64,000 nt of DNA. It comes from Isoetes taiwanensis (Eukaryota; Streptophyta; Lycopodiopsida; Isoetales; Isoetaceae). A model generated the notes under the pieces. That model searched no databases. It saw only the letters and a list, made by a program, of their open reading frames with translations, and was not told the origin of the DNA. Location of the stretch: positions 5,334,001 through 5,398,000 of the forward strand of contig JAJEKV010000064.1 in assembly GCA_021234155.1 (NCBI GenBank), in the 5' to 3' direction. Shown piece after piece: positions 43,532 to 55,924 of the stretch (positions within the stretch are counted from its first letter, which is position 1; the number at the start of each line of letters is the position of its first letter). The position numbers and the translations under genes are program-made.

Positions 43532-45201
43532 TCATCTTTCGTAAAATTTTGAAGAAAAACCATTAACAAGACTTTTGATCACGTATTTCGTATTGCTTTG
43601 TTAAAGAACTATCTAGTTTTATTGGTTTCTTCTAGTAACATCCCTGGATATGGGTGCTCAATGGTTCACTGTGGTGGTGCTCCTGATGGTCAATTGATTT
43701 TATTCTTCAGACGATTTTTGTTCCAGTAGTGAATAGGTTCGTGTGGTATCCACAAGTTCAAAGCATATTACAAGGTTGTGCTCATTTCTTGCTAGATGTT
43801 GAGGCCCATTTGAGATGGTTGCTTTACACCTAAGAGAGACCATTCCCTTACGCGGAAGCTTTAAAAGTGTTCTTTATTATGGCACACATCGGTAATTTAG
43901 TTTTGATGAGAAATGGAGTGCATCCAGCCACAATTTCAATTTGCTGTAAAGAGGTTGATAGCTTCTAAGGAGATCTACAATGCTGTGCTTTCTAGCTCCA
44001 CGGTATAAGCCTGATATCCTTGTTGTAGAATTTGTTTCCCAATTTCATAGTGCTATAGAAATTGCAGCTTGCATGCCTTGATGTGCAGGACATAAGGTGC
44101 AGGACATAATGTGCAGATGTAATATTATAAACATTATAAGTTGCTGGTTTTGCCAATATTTGGTAGAATTAGAAGACACATCCAAGAGATACAGCTCTAA
44201 TCAAGAATGACGAATCCATTCTATTATAAATCACACTATAATGTGTTTTCAGACAGTTCATACATTTACATTTCACAGTTAAATGGACTTTACTTCACAG
44301 GCTCGCTTATACTCCACTTCTAATGAGTAGGCATCCAGGAACTGGCCTTGCAGTATGTTTGCTAAGCTACAGGAATGTCAAGACTAGATGTTCCTGAAGT
44401 CTCTGTAGAGAAATTCTGAAAAACCAGATAGCAACTGCAGCCCTACGTCATCCCACGCACAGATTGCATATCTTGATTTCACCTATTATATAAAGAGTGC
44501 TTTAGCAAAGCCTTAGCATGCTAGCAAACTCATCTCTTAAAGCAAATGTAGGGGCAGACATAACCCTACTAGTTAATTTTATGGATCAAGGCCACAGAGG
44601 GCATAGAATAGGTATGCAAAAACACCAACTGCCTTTGTCATGGTTCATCAGGTGGATTTAAGATTAAGATACCTTTTCCATCAGTCAACATGCAAAGGTA
44701 CCCTGTCAACTTAATAAGCCATGTTTTGCTTATGCTCATGAACTGTATCATATCAAGCTGTATCTACAACGTGCCAATGCAAGCCATTACAACCAACTAA
44801 ACCAGTGCCTTACCTAGCTTACAACCACTGCATCTCTGGGCAAAAACCAGCCTATTAGGTTCTGATATCTGAGATACAAAAGAGTTTAAGCACAACTTTC
44901 AAGATGGGACGGATCATGGTGTGTATTGCCTGAGTATAAAAGGAGCAGATAACTGGTATAAACAGTTCAACTCATGATACCAAGAAATCTGCAACTTTGA
45001 TCCTACTTTTCGTTAAGTAGAGTTGTATTCCTAATAACTTTACTTATATCAGATGACAAATAGCTTTCAAAGGTTTATGAAATATTCTAGTTTTCAAATT
45101 TAAAGGTATTATCGAGAATCGAGTCACATGGGTAAGAAGAGGGTTGTTGCAATAATAACTAAAAAGAACATGACAAGCGAACAACCATGTTTGTAATATA
45201 C
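43532..45201. other. No gene recognised
   Basis: About 1.7 kb of intergenic sequence. It may hold old element fragments, but no domain, repeat array or RNA can be supported. Confidence 0.4.
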
Positions 45202-46420
45202 CTGTATCAACTGTTGAGCACTCTGTACTTGCTGAGTCATCTCCCCTGACACATTTGGTGTTTCCTGAATTGTAATTGTGGCACCAGTGATTCTATGCAT
45301 GTAACTTATATTTGCACCACCAGTTCCAATAATAGCATCTGCATATGACAACGCAACTTGCATATGCTGCGTAACCTGCACATAAAGCATCCATGACCAT
45401 CTGCAATAAGGATTAATACAAATCAAGCCAGAAAACAATACCTGTGTGATAACCGGAGCTGGTGGCAAAGGAGCCAAAGAACTCTGCATTACTCCTCCAC
45501 TTGGGTCTCTCCCGTAAAGTGACAATCCATGGTGAAGATTTGCATCTGAACGAACATCAGATGCCTGATAATAGTTGTCTGCTGGTAAACCAGAAGACCC
45601 AAACTGCGATGAAGTGCTCATGTACGCTGACAAAGACAGTTTTGTATTAGCTTCCAATTGTATATTAGGTAAAAGCATGAGGACTGCAAGATGCATGGTA
45701 AGTTATTTTCCAAAATCTCATACAAGTGATAAACACCAAAGGCTACACACTCACATTATATTCCAAAAGTGGTAATACCGATCGATCCACTAAGAATTTG
45801 TGCAAATGAGCCACAATAAGCTCCATGGCCTTATGCACATTTTTAGCTTCACCTTGTATTTCCACGACTCTGTCATCCTGTAAGCACATAATGGTAGCTC
45901 ATCTGCCAGCATTAAAATGTTAATATATCATTGCTTCTTTCCTTAAGAAAAATGGATTTGGTGGCACCTACCTAGAGGCAAAACTCTGACAGTGGCTCCC
46001 GAGGTGTCTTGAATAGACTTGATGGTCGATCCTTGCCTTCCAATCAGGCTACCAGCCTGCGTACCAGCAACAAGAAGCCGTGTTGAGACTGAGCCATTAG
46101 AAGCTGCACTTCCAGCATTCGATGCCTCAATGACCCGATAACGAACTTTTAGAATCCCATCCATTGCCGCTAATATAGTTGGATGCTGCCTAGTGGTGTG
46201 ACGTTAAAATACTATCTATCTATACGTGCTTCAGGGTCTTCTTTTGCAGACACTAGCACCTGCAAGAAATTGCCTCAGACAGAGTTCTCACCTGAATGAT
46301 GACCAACATTTTCAACTGATACCTACAATTTGTTCTATATTTCCAGGGACACCATCAAGGATCTTAATCCGTGAACGCGTGTTTGCTTCTTTGTCTCATC
46401 CGACAACTGAAGATCGTTCT
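45202..46420 (-). pseudogene. KH-domain RNA-binding protein gene, decayed (PEPPER/HEN4-like)
   Basis: Minus-strand exons: the end of KH1 (about 46,420-46,323; SRIKILDGVPG); a short piece with VLVSAKEDPEARI (about 46,258-46,215); KH2 (about 46,155-45,972; STRLLVAGTQAGSLIGRQG, then IKSIQDTSGATVRVLP); its end (about 45,882-45,785; DDRVVEIQGEAKNVHKAMEL); a linker (45,626-45,442); and KH3 (45,375-45,202; [18 protein letters not shown], then TGATITIQE). KH1 lacks its start, a TAG interrupts between KH1 and KH2 (GATAGATAGATAG), and KH3 lacks about nine residues before QSAQQLIQ. No exon beyond KH3 is seen. The order KH1-KH2-linker-KH3 matches the plant PEPPER/FLK/HEN4 group, which regulates RNA processing and flowering-related transcripts. 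Confidence 0.6.
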
Positions 46421-46590
46421 ATGCTTCTTTGGCTCATCCGGCAATTGAGGATCGTTCCGATCAAGCTTTCTTCACATTGAGGTGTTTTCTTCTTTTCGTT
46501 TTTTAATTCTGTGTTGGAACAAGGTTTTGATTTTAAGCTATGGTTTTTTGGCTCATCTGGCAACTGAAGATCGTTCTATGCTTCTTTCAT
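46389..46590. repeat. Three copies of a ~38-bp phrase beside KH1
   Basis: TTTGKCTCATCYGRCAAYTG followed by ARGATCGTTC... occurs at about 46,391, 46,429 and 46,546. The first copy overlaps the KH1 exon, so the local duplication may have destroyed that exon's start. Confidence 0.7.
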
Positions 46591-49500
46591 TCATCCAAGT
46601 CTTCGATTTGTAGTCGATTTTTTCGAGGACATCGTATTCTTCTGTAGTCACAGCAATGACTTGTGAACCTACGGTCATAAGATGTCGGACCTTAAAATGG
46701 TTCTGTGCATCCCATTTACTTGGCATATTCATGTTGAAATTGTTATCCCTTAGGGTCAATGGCCCTATGGAATGACCATTACGACTATAGCTTTCCGCTG
46801 TGCCTTCATCCAAAATGCATTAACTGTGTGCTTATCAATTTCATCTGCTATAAATAATTTCCAATCCATTTTCCCATAAAAGGTCTCAATCAGCTGAGGC
46901 TTGGGTGGAAGCTATAGTTGATACTAATGTATGGACAAAGCTGTGCTTAGTAACCTGTCATTCATGATGATGACTTGCAGCAGAAAATGATGTCTCCAAT
47001 AACTAGTATTCTTATGGTCCAGGCACGGAATCCATAGATGGGATTAGAGTTTGTTTATTTATAAGCATTTGTAATTACTCAGGCTGTGATCTCATGAAAA
47101 TTTAGCCTTGTTTCCAGTTAGACCTGTTTATTATAACCTGACACCTGTAAAGAAACGAGCACTCTGACATCTTCTGTGGAGGAGATAACTTATCTCTTAT
47201 AAGTGTCTACATCTGTTTAGCAAAAGGCTGGTGTACAAAAACTTCTTCTTGATGTCGTTTGCATCTTTTTAGGTGGTCTTACATGCTGCGGTTCATTGAG
47301 AAAGTCCATTTGCTTATCAAGTACATTCTTCACCCATTGCGATGTCTGGATTCCTTTTCATGTTCTTGTAATTAGAATATGTTTCTTTATCTTGAATTTA
47401 CAGTAGGAATCAATCTACCATTAATATTCCATGTTTCTTCTTTGTGATGAATAATATGCGTAAAATACTCCATTCGTTTCTTACCATCCAATCGCATTTG
47501 AGCTTCTGCAACCAACCAAAGTGGCAGAATGACAAGCTCTAGCAGCCCTAGCAAAAGACCCATCATTGTGCAATCATTCTCCACGATGAGCTCTTCAACA
47601 TCTTCACACAATAGCATCTGAAATCTAGGCCCAGAACTCCAAAGAACAACAGATCCTTTTAGTTCTTTTTTTCCTTTGACCTCCACTGTCGAGGGCCCAT
47701 TGAGTGCCGCAAGTCTTGATCAAAAGGTTTTGCACATGGGTGCCAACTAGCTTCTAGGCACCCATAATTTTTGTGCACAGAGAACCAAGCTTTTCCATGC
47801 TTTGTATCTATAAAAAAAAGTGTTCATTGAATAATGAGTCATGCATTAGATTCAAAATGATAATAGCTATACTATGCCTGCCAAAGCTCAGTTCCTCGAC
47901 GCTCCTTGGTCCCCATATGGATTTGCTTCATACAGCACAAATGACCTAAGCAGAATGATCCAATACCTTATAGGAGCATTCGTTCTTGCCATGGTGTGCT
48001 CTAGATTGGGAAGAACATTTGCAAGCCTTTGCACTGTTTCTTTGTGCTTGATGATGTTGTAGTTTTTTCAAACCAGATAATAATTTATACATCCCTATCT
48101 TTTCCATGCTTTGTATCTATAAAAAAGTGTTCATATCTTTCATGTTCTTTTTTGCCATTTTTAACAGTGTCTAACAAATGATTCCATTTGACATCAACAA
48201 TTATCATAAGCAATCCTAAAATTGTTTTGAATGGTTATGGAGAGTACAGTTGTGGAGAGCACACAATAACGAACTCTTCCTGCTAAGGTAACTTATCCAA
48301 CTAGCTTTAGAAAATCATGTTTATGGTAAAAATGCTTTTGGAAATTTAAATGAGAACCTTACCTCTAGTACATCTATGAAGTCCTGTCTCCTATAAAATG
48401 CACCGGAACAGGTCTTTCCCTTGTCCATTTTCTTAAAGGCAATCCTAATTTCGTCTTTTTGTGAATTGTGAGCAGTACCTAATATGTTTTGCATTTTAGC
48501 TTTTGAAATTAGAACAAAGAGCTTTACTTTATGAAGATTTAAACGGATTAAACAAACAAATTTTATGCTGTGTGAATGGATGCGTTGACAACAATTCTTT
48601 TCACTCATAGCTTTTTGCAGTCCTAGATTTCGGCAATTCTTAAGGATCTTTGGGTCTTTTTGGAATGATGTGGTACATATTGTTTAACACCATCCGTTTC
48701 CAAGCAGCATAATGGACTAAGTTGAATCCAGACTTTTTTGTATTCACATGAGCCCACTTCATATTCCTTAATAAGCTTGCTTCCTTAATCAATGCATGTA
48801 TGAAGATTTTCATTTTTCATGAGGGTTTAGTTTTGGCCATGGGCTGCAACATTACAGACCAAGATCAATCTAGCTATGGAGGAGGCTAAAAACACAAGCA
48901 ATGATTCAAAGGTAGGTCTCTGCAATATGATTAGGGTAAATTTATGCCATGATGTTGCGTTTCGCTTCCTTTACATTTTGTTTCGATGTGCAGGCAAGTG
49001 TTCATGATTGTTTGGCAGAGGCGTAAGCCCCAATGTATGCTATCTATTATTGCTATGAATTTTATCTGTTTTATTTTAAAGTAGATGCATGTTTACAGGG
49101 TTGCTTCTATACCAGAATCTGATCAGCTTGCAGCAAGGTGTACACCATAGGTTTGCACGGAGAATTAAAAAAGACTGGAATACCTTCTCGATAAGTACGT
49201 GACCCTCAATTGTTAGATGTAATAAAGCTACGCATAGATTATCAATGTGAATGTTGTCTGTATCTCACTTAAATCGATATTGAAATCATCACTTTGCCAT
49301 GTAGCATTGACTTCCAAACTTCAAAACCATTTTGGGCCCATCCTTGGAGGAGTGATATAAATTGTGAATTAAACTGTGATAAAAACGTATTGGCTCTAAT
49401 GGAAATAAAACTTAGTAGCTTGGAGCAGAGGCGTATGCAGGAAGTAATAAAACCATCAAATATTCTAAGGTATGCCTTCATTCTGTACACTGCATGGCCA

Positions 49501-50785
49501 TTATTGCTTGCCATCAATGTCTTTATTGCTTGCAGGTGTGGGAGGGAGTCTCAACTACATTCGCAACCAGCAAGCCCCTTAACTTTGCTCAATGTATGCT
49601 TTCAATTCTAGAATGTTTTATAGCAATCAAACAGACAACTTATTCCCATTTCCTGTTTGCTGCAATTCAAGCTATAAGAGCTATATGTCTGAACCCTCTG
49701 CAATTCTTTTGAATGACATTTGGAGCTGCATCTGATAAAGCTATTTTTTCTTCCAATGGTAAAGGCTCAAAAATTCTTGCATAAGAAGTATGGTTTTGCG
49801 GCATGAAAATTTGTTTCTAAGATTATATAATGTTGAGTTGTAGAGTTATCTCTCCTCGATGACTATTAATAGACTCCAAAGCCTTGCGGACCAATCTCCA
49901 GGTCATATGCTTTAGGACCTCAGAGCCAAATCAATCAATAACGATTCTTACTGATTTATGAAGCATGCTATGGCATGCTTAACCTTATATAGGTCGTTTC
50001 CAAATTTTCAGCAACAACAATGTTGCAGCTATTCATATTTGCAGACCATTCCTCGGGAATCATGTGATTTTTGTCATCATCACAATCCATTTCCAGTCAT
50101 GTTCAATAGGATTCTGACCTATCATTTGTGTTTCTTCTTTTTTATTTGCATTTTCAACTATGTCTTTACAAAGGGATCAAAGGACTTATTTCTGAAGTCA
50201 TGTCATGTCATTCTCTTTATATATAAACTCAGTGCTGCCTGGTTGTTGAAGTTGTTGCAGATCTAATGGGACACTGCTTTTATCGTACATATGGATGAGG
50301 CGTTGGCATCAGTTGCAGTTCCAGAACAATATATCTGGTGGATATTATAGAGATGCTTGATTTCAACTCAATATATGAGCTTTATGATCCATGTACAATG
50401 TCTTTTTTTGGTAGCAAATCCATCATGCTTGATCTTCAGATTGGAAATGACAATGAGTTAAGCAGCCTTTGATGCCAAAGACATATCATTTTGCATCATG
50501 TTTTCCAGTTGGGTGAAACAGGTATGCATCCCTAAGATTTGGTAATGTGAATGTTCCCATATTGTTTGCAATAAGAGATCATACAAGTCTCAGCTTGGAC
50601 GAAAACATTCTTGCAGGGAATGAGTTTTGTGTAGAAACAAACACTATAGAGCAGCAACAAACGCTTCCATGATTATGATGCATTATAATGCAAATCTCTC
50701 TAATTCAACTGAGCAAATTAATAAGTGACCATAGAAGGTAAGGTTTCATTCAGAGCAGAATGATATACAAAAGTTTAATCGATGT
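46591..50785. other. Intergenic, with unsupported exon-like fragments
   Basis: Minus-strand frames at 46,553-46,813 (GSQVIAVTTEEYDVLEKID) and 47,387-47,686 look like single exons of a host-type gene, without a recognised family. A plus-strand exon-like part at about 49,294-49,470 and one beginning TGTGGGAGGGAGTC at about 49,540 (with flanking CAG and GT sites) may also be gene remnants. None is joined into a gene here. Confidence 0.3.
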
Positions 50786-51004
50786 TTGAGGGTTCAAATT
50801 GTTAGTCTTGTACGTCCAGGTACAAGACTATTCCTAAATACCACGGAGCAGGGCAGAAACAAGGCACCAGGTCAAGCGTCAGAAAGTGGACCCAAGCCTC
50901 CGCCAAAATCCACGCAGAAGTCCACGTCCCAGTCAAAGAAGAGACCCAGACAAGTGACGGCCCCCGTGAAGTGTGGCCCTAATCCAGTGGGATTCAAGGC
51001 ATAA
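50786..51004 (+). pseudogene. Possible terminal exon, Pro/Lys/Ser-rich
   Basis: An open stretch of 72 codons ending at 51,004 reads a basic low-complexity tail (PKPPPKSTQKSTSQSKKRPR). It begins shortly after a CCAG acceptor-like site, so it may be the last exon of a decayed gene. No domain seen. Confidence 0.25.
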
Positions 51005-52270
51005 TGAAGGCGCTGCCAGATTCCCGGAAATCATGCGTTGATACAAAAGTTGGTGACTGAGATCTGTCATCTATCTATTTTGGGCCTGAGGCCGTTGTAT
51101 TATATATATGAGTAGAGATAGATCTTGAGTTTTTAGATAATATTTTAGCTTTGTCTCGCTTATTTCTCTCGCTTGACGAGAGTTCATGTACTTTGGTTGA
51201 TATCAAGGAAGTCTTATTTTCTGCATATTGTTTTCCGTTCTTTCATTTTTCTTCCTTCTGTTCTCTTTGCAAAATCCTGCGTGACATTCAGTTGAGGATT
51301 TCCCTGCTTGATTCAAAGGTCCTAATAGAGGGCTGTCTCGCAGGTGATCCCGAACCCAGACCCCAAATACAAATCCCACATGTGAATATGGAGAATGCAA
51401 GGTAATTAAATTCTTGCAATCAGCTACTGAACAGAACGTCAGAGAAGTCAGGAACATGCTTTAAGCATTGAGGTGTCGCTTGCACAGATGCAGGTAAATA
51501 TATAGCAAAGAAAATAGCAGAAGCAATTGCTTGCAAAGGCCCACATAATAAATGCATATCTATCATGCTTTAAGAACTCAAAACATTTTGATGCATGAGG
51601 TATTCATCTAAAATTACCGCTTTATAGTTCTAATACAAAATGCACATGGGCTAGGATGGTTCCAACTTCCCCAATTCCTTTTGCTTGAAATATGAGGATT
51701 TGCAAGTTCTGTGTGTATATTACCCTATGACTATTTAAATGGCCAAGATCATTGTGAAGTTCCACATTGTTAATGCTTCGTATAAGTTGTACTATTTTCT
51801 GGATATTTAGGTGACTGCTGGAGTAGGAAGTGACTGTTAGATTTTCAGGACTAGAAGAGCTAGAGAAGGCTTGTTTGCTTATCTCCTCAAGCCCGAACAC
51901 GGATGGGTGGTGAATTTGTGCTAGAAGATCTAGCTTCTATGAATTTGTTTGGATACATTTCATAGAATTTGCAAAAGTTTGAAAATTTTGCAGGAAGTGT
52001 CGATGATTCATATTAATTGACAGCGGAGCACGGTTCCGATTAAACCTTAGAGCTTGTATGTAATTATCGAGATGGTTTAAAATACCTGATTACATACCAG
52101 CTTGATCTGCCCTTCTGATTATTGGATCCGATTCTGTGCTTGGCCATAAACAAGAACCCAAAGTTGATTTTTCTTTTCTGTTTTTCTATGCCAGTAATAT
52201 TACACTATTTTTTTAAAATCCGATGCCTAAGCGCCATTCATGTTTCACCTTTGAGAATTTGAATCCTTAA
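51005..52270. other. No gene recognised
   Basis: Only short frames. A segment at about 51,830-52,005 recurs, diverged, at about 52,960-53,115 (shared ATGGGTRGTGAAYTTGTGCT and GAATTTGTTTGGATA). Confidence 0.4.
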
Positions 52271-52278
52271 AAATTTAC

Positions 52279-52356
<78 letters not shown>
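52279..52356. repeat. (TTG)n microsatellite, about 26 units
   Basis: Uninterrupted GTT/TTG repeat of about 78 bases. Its purity suggests high mutability. Confidence 0.97.
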
Positions 52357-52357
<1 letters not shown>

Positions 52358-52959
52358 AATGCTATAGCCCATAGAAAATGTCTATTTGAATGGGCTATTG
52401 ATCAAATGAAAATTTCTTCGCTCGCAAGGCTTAAGCTTTTGCTTAAAAAATGAATACATTGATTTGCACAACCATGGGTCAAAGGGCTAAGATTGAGCTT
52501 ATATATTTGTCTTACAAGGTTCTCTAGCAAATTGTTGAGAGTTAGTCGAATCCTCCTAGGCTGAAATAGGGGTGAATGACAAATTATTTCTACCTTAAAT
52601 TATTAAGTTGAAATAGGGGTGAATGACAAATTATTTCTACTTTGAATTATTGGTTTCAAAACGTTAAAGGTTTGAATCCATACTAGATTTGATGATTTAA
52701 TTGGTTATGATGAATAATATAAACTGACTCAACAATGTTTGCGGATAATGGCATAAGATAGCAAACTCCACTACCTTCTTCTAGTGCATCTCTGTCTCAG
52801 TCTATATCAGCAGACCCTTTTAGTAAGGATATACACTCTCGTCTTCAGGACATTGCACAAAAGCAAGAATTATTGGAAATATAAATCCTTTTTATGATTT
52901 CCCTAAATTATAAGGCATGATCCACAGAGGATAGAACAATTGTTCTGTCAGATTTTCCG

Positions 52960-53115
52960 GATTGAAAAGAGCCAAAGAAAGCTTGCTTGCTTGCTTGCTT
53001 GTGTTTCCAGCCTCGAAACTGGATGGGTAGTGAACTTGTGCTAAGAGATCCAGTTTCTGTGAATTTGTTTGGATATATTTAATAGAGTTTGCCAAGTTTG
53101 TAGGAAGAGATAATT
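52960..53115. repeat. Diverged direct repeat of 51,830-52,005
   Basis: Shares AGTGAACTTGTGCTAAGAGAT and GTGAATTTGTTTGGATAT-like phrases with the earlier copy. A (CTTG)n run sits at its left end. Both copies lie upstream of the AKR gene and are probably copies of an old element. Confidence 0.55.
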
Positions 53116-53542
53116 CATATCAAATAGGTACTAAAGGAGTAACTCTTACTTACCTTCCTTGCAATAAAGTTAAGATGCCCATTGCCATAGCAATCCCTCT
53201 TAACCTTTGTGGCCAGATATAGATTAAGCACAAAAACAATCTCTAATTTACTTACCAATTCTTGAGCAGTCAGCCGGAGTCCGCAGGAATAAGAAAAACA
53301 TATCGACCAAGAAGAGTCATATAGACGATGTTGCCCTGTGCAATTCTTCTAGCTAGCCATGAGCTAGCCATGAATAGGAACCTTTGTAAACCAGCCCAGC
53401 CAGCCAACCAGTTCGTTAAGTGAGAGAGCACGTCCTATTCATATTTGCAACCCAAAAATGCAAAAATGTTCAAAAATCAAATTTATTTTGAAAATGGAAA
53501 CCTTTCCACTGTATTATTGATCGAAGCATCGAATTCCGGCGC

Positions 53543-54750
53543 ATGGCGCAGCCTTCCCTTGCATCCAGTACGCTTGAGCTAAAAAATGCAGGATTTGATG
53601 GCCCTTCTGTTCAAATACCAAGGATCGGCCTGGGTGTATGGCAGATGAAGACTGATGAAGCTTACAGCGCTGTGGCTGAGGCCCTTAGGTTAGGGTATCG
53701 CCATATTGATACAGCTCGAGGCTATAACAACGAGAAAGGCGTCGGTGAGTATATCTCGCATGATTCCTTTGCTTGCTGTTAAGAAGAACATAATTAATGT
53801 TTTCTCAGGTAGAGCTGTACGTGAAAGTGGCATTCCCAGAGAAGAAATATTTATAACCACCAAACTTAGGAATCCTGACCATGGATATGAGGCTACTTTG
53901 GCGTCTTTTAATAGGAGTCTAGCCGAATTGGAAATGGACTATGGTGAGCTTTTATGTTCACATTCTTACTCTTAGAGCTTTTCTTTATTCATTAACTTAA
54001 AGGCGGTGTCTTATGGAATAATGTAACAGTTGATCTATATCTTATTCATGCCCCTATGCCTCTAAGGTTGGAATCCTGGAGGGCTATGGAGGGACTCCTT
54101 AAATCAGGTAAAGCAAAGTCAATTGGAGTTAGCAACTATGGCATTCATCACTTAGAAGAGCTTTTTGCTAATTCATCAGTACGGCCATCTGTAAACCAGG
54201 TAGGATATTTAACATAAGCATATATGTTTGTGTTCATGTCATATCTTTATTTTCTACTGTCTTGACGCACAGATAGAAATCCACCCTTTAAATACCAGAC
54301 CACATTTGGTTAAGTTCTGTCAGGAACATGGAATTATTCTGGAAGCATATTCTCCTCTTACTACAGGGAAGCATCTTGCTAATCCAAATTTCCTAAAGGT
54401 GAGTCTCCTCTATTCCGCATGACAATTAATGGTTTTGTGGTCCATACTTATATAAGCTATCACAGATTGCAGCAAAATACAATAAGACATCTGCCCAGCT
54501 TCTCATAAGGTGGAGTCTACAGAAAAATTATGTTGTTTTGCCCAAGTCTGTGACCCCATCAAGAATAGCAGAAAATTCTCAGGTTGCCGCCTTATCATTA
54601 AAAAAAAAAGTTATATGTTTTGTTTGTTAAAATTCTGTTCTGTCTTTTTTACAGGTCTTCGACTTTGAAATCAAGGATGATGACATGACACAGCTAGACT
54701 CTTTGAATCAAGATTTGGCAGTCTGTTGGGATCCAACTTTATGGGCATGA
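53543..54750 (+). CDS. Aldo-keto reductase (NADPH-dependent, AKR superfamily)
   Basis: Six exons: 53,543-53,744; 53,809-53,943; 54,030-54,199; 54,273-54,398; 54,476-54,592; 54,655-54,750. Introns are 64-86 bases, GT-AG, and phase is kept, giving 281 aa, normal for single-domain AKRs. GLGVWQM begins the barrel. The tetrad is visible: Asp in YRHIDTA, Tyr in ARGYNNE, Lys in FITTKL, His in YLIHAP. GVSNYG and the NADP-binding [13 protein letters not shown] follow. AKRs reduce aldehydes and ketones using NADPH in the cytosol. The sequence looks more like the YvgN/2,5-diketogluconate-reductase-type group (AKR5) than plant AKR4C, and the substrate is unknown. The start is the first ATG after an in-frame-free leader. 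No truncation. Confidence 0.95.
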
Positions 54751-54759
54751 AAGTCTTGC

Positions 54760-55149
54760 ATATATCTGTTCCCCCATCTCCTTATGAAGCGTCCATAGTT
54801 CCTTCGCCTTGAATGTAACTTAACAATATATAGCTTTCATATAGAGGGGTTTGAGATGGTGCCCTTAATTTGAATGAGATGTCCCTGTCATTCCTCACAT
54901 AATGCTTACAAGCCTCAATGCAATTTATTCGGAAAGGGACGAGTATGTGGTAACATGGATGCTAACATGGGTGATCTACTCTGAGCTTAAGAAGCTCACA
55001 TTCAAAGTGACACAAAGAGCCAAACATTTTTCTGCTTATGTGGATTGGGCTTGGGGATGGCATTTTACCAATCTTATTGATGAGGTGGCACCATGATGAT
55101 GTGGCATCATCTGGTTCACCGTGTGTTATTAAGGTATTATGTTGCTAAC
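54760..55149. other. No gene recognised
   Basis: Downstream of the AKR gene. A short plus-strand frame (54,902-55,096) has no domain. The sequence ends near TTAACACCCC at 55,150, where Copia-related sequence begins. Confidence 0.4.
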
Positions 55150-55920
55150 TTTAACACCCCTGCTCAAGCTGAACTCTTAACTTGGAACTGAAAGAAACAT
55201 GAAGTATTTTAAGTTTTGTGTGAGTGAATACCCAAAAGAATCTTCACTTGAGAACCATTTCACAATTTTTGGAAGATTCAAAACAGACAACTATAACTGC
55301 TCTGTAACAAATCAGAACTTAAAATTCATGCGCTTGATTGGATGATGCTTGATAGATTTACAAGATCAAGATCCTTACTTGCATGACCAACATCTATGCG
55401 AAGTAATGGAAGAGTTTGCATAACCATATTGGCTTGGCCAACAGCAAACATAATAATGTCTGGTCTTGTAATTGTTTAGATGTGTGAGCCAATGAATTAT
55501 CTATACAGCTGGCATCACATCTAGATCTAATACCAGCTTCATACCACTTGTGTATGAATTTACTTCGAGTGATTTGAATAAAATTAGAATGATGTCAAAG
55601 CTCAACTCCCAAGACAAAAATGCAGAAAGTCTAGTTCTGTAGCCTCCAAATTAAACTTCATACTGCTCGTGATCCGAATGTTCAATTGATCTGGATCACT
55701 TGCAATAAGTGTATCATCAACATAAAGAGTCAAGAAACTAATTTCTTCAATATTTATATGCGAGTATAAACTAGGATCACCCTTGGACCTTGTAAATCCC
55801 TATGAGAGTCAACATGTAGAAGCCATCCAACCCCATAAACACTCCTTTTGATAAATGTTCCCCTCCAAGCTAGGTGGTTGCTCCATGTAAATAAGCTCAT
55901 GAAGATCACCAACAAGAAAT
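55150..55920 (-). mobile_element. Copia retrotransposon, RT/RNase H remnant
   Basis: Minus-strand frames read LHELIYMEQPPSLEG (about 55,910-55,868), then TLYVDDTLIASDPDQLN with the YVDD catalytic box (about 55,730-55,680), then MKFNLEATELDF. Later codons match the K-x-Y-x-x-x-L and NSLAHTSKQLQDQT-like parts near 55,470-55,440. Many frameshifts. It aligns in strand with the gag and gag-pre-integrase part at 58.86-60.0 kb, so both were one element separated by the LINE between. Confidence 0.7.
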
Positions 55921-55924
55921 CATT

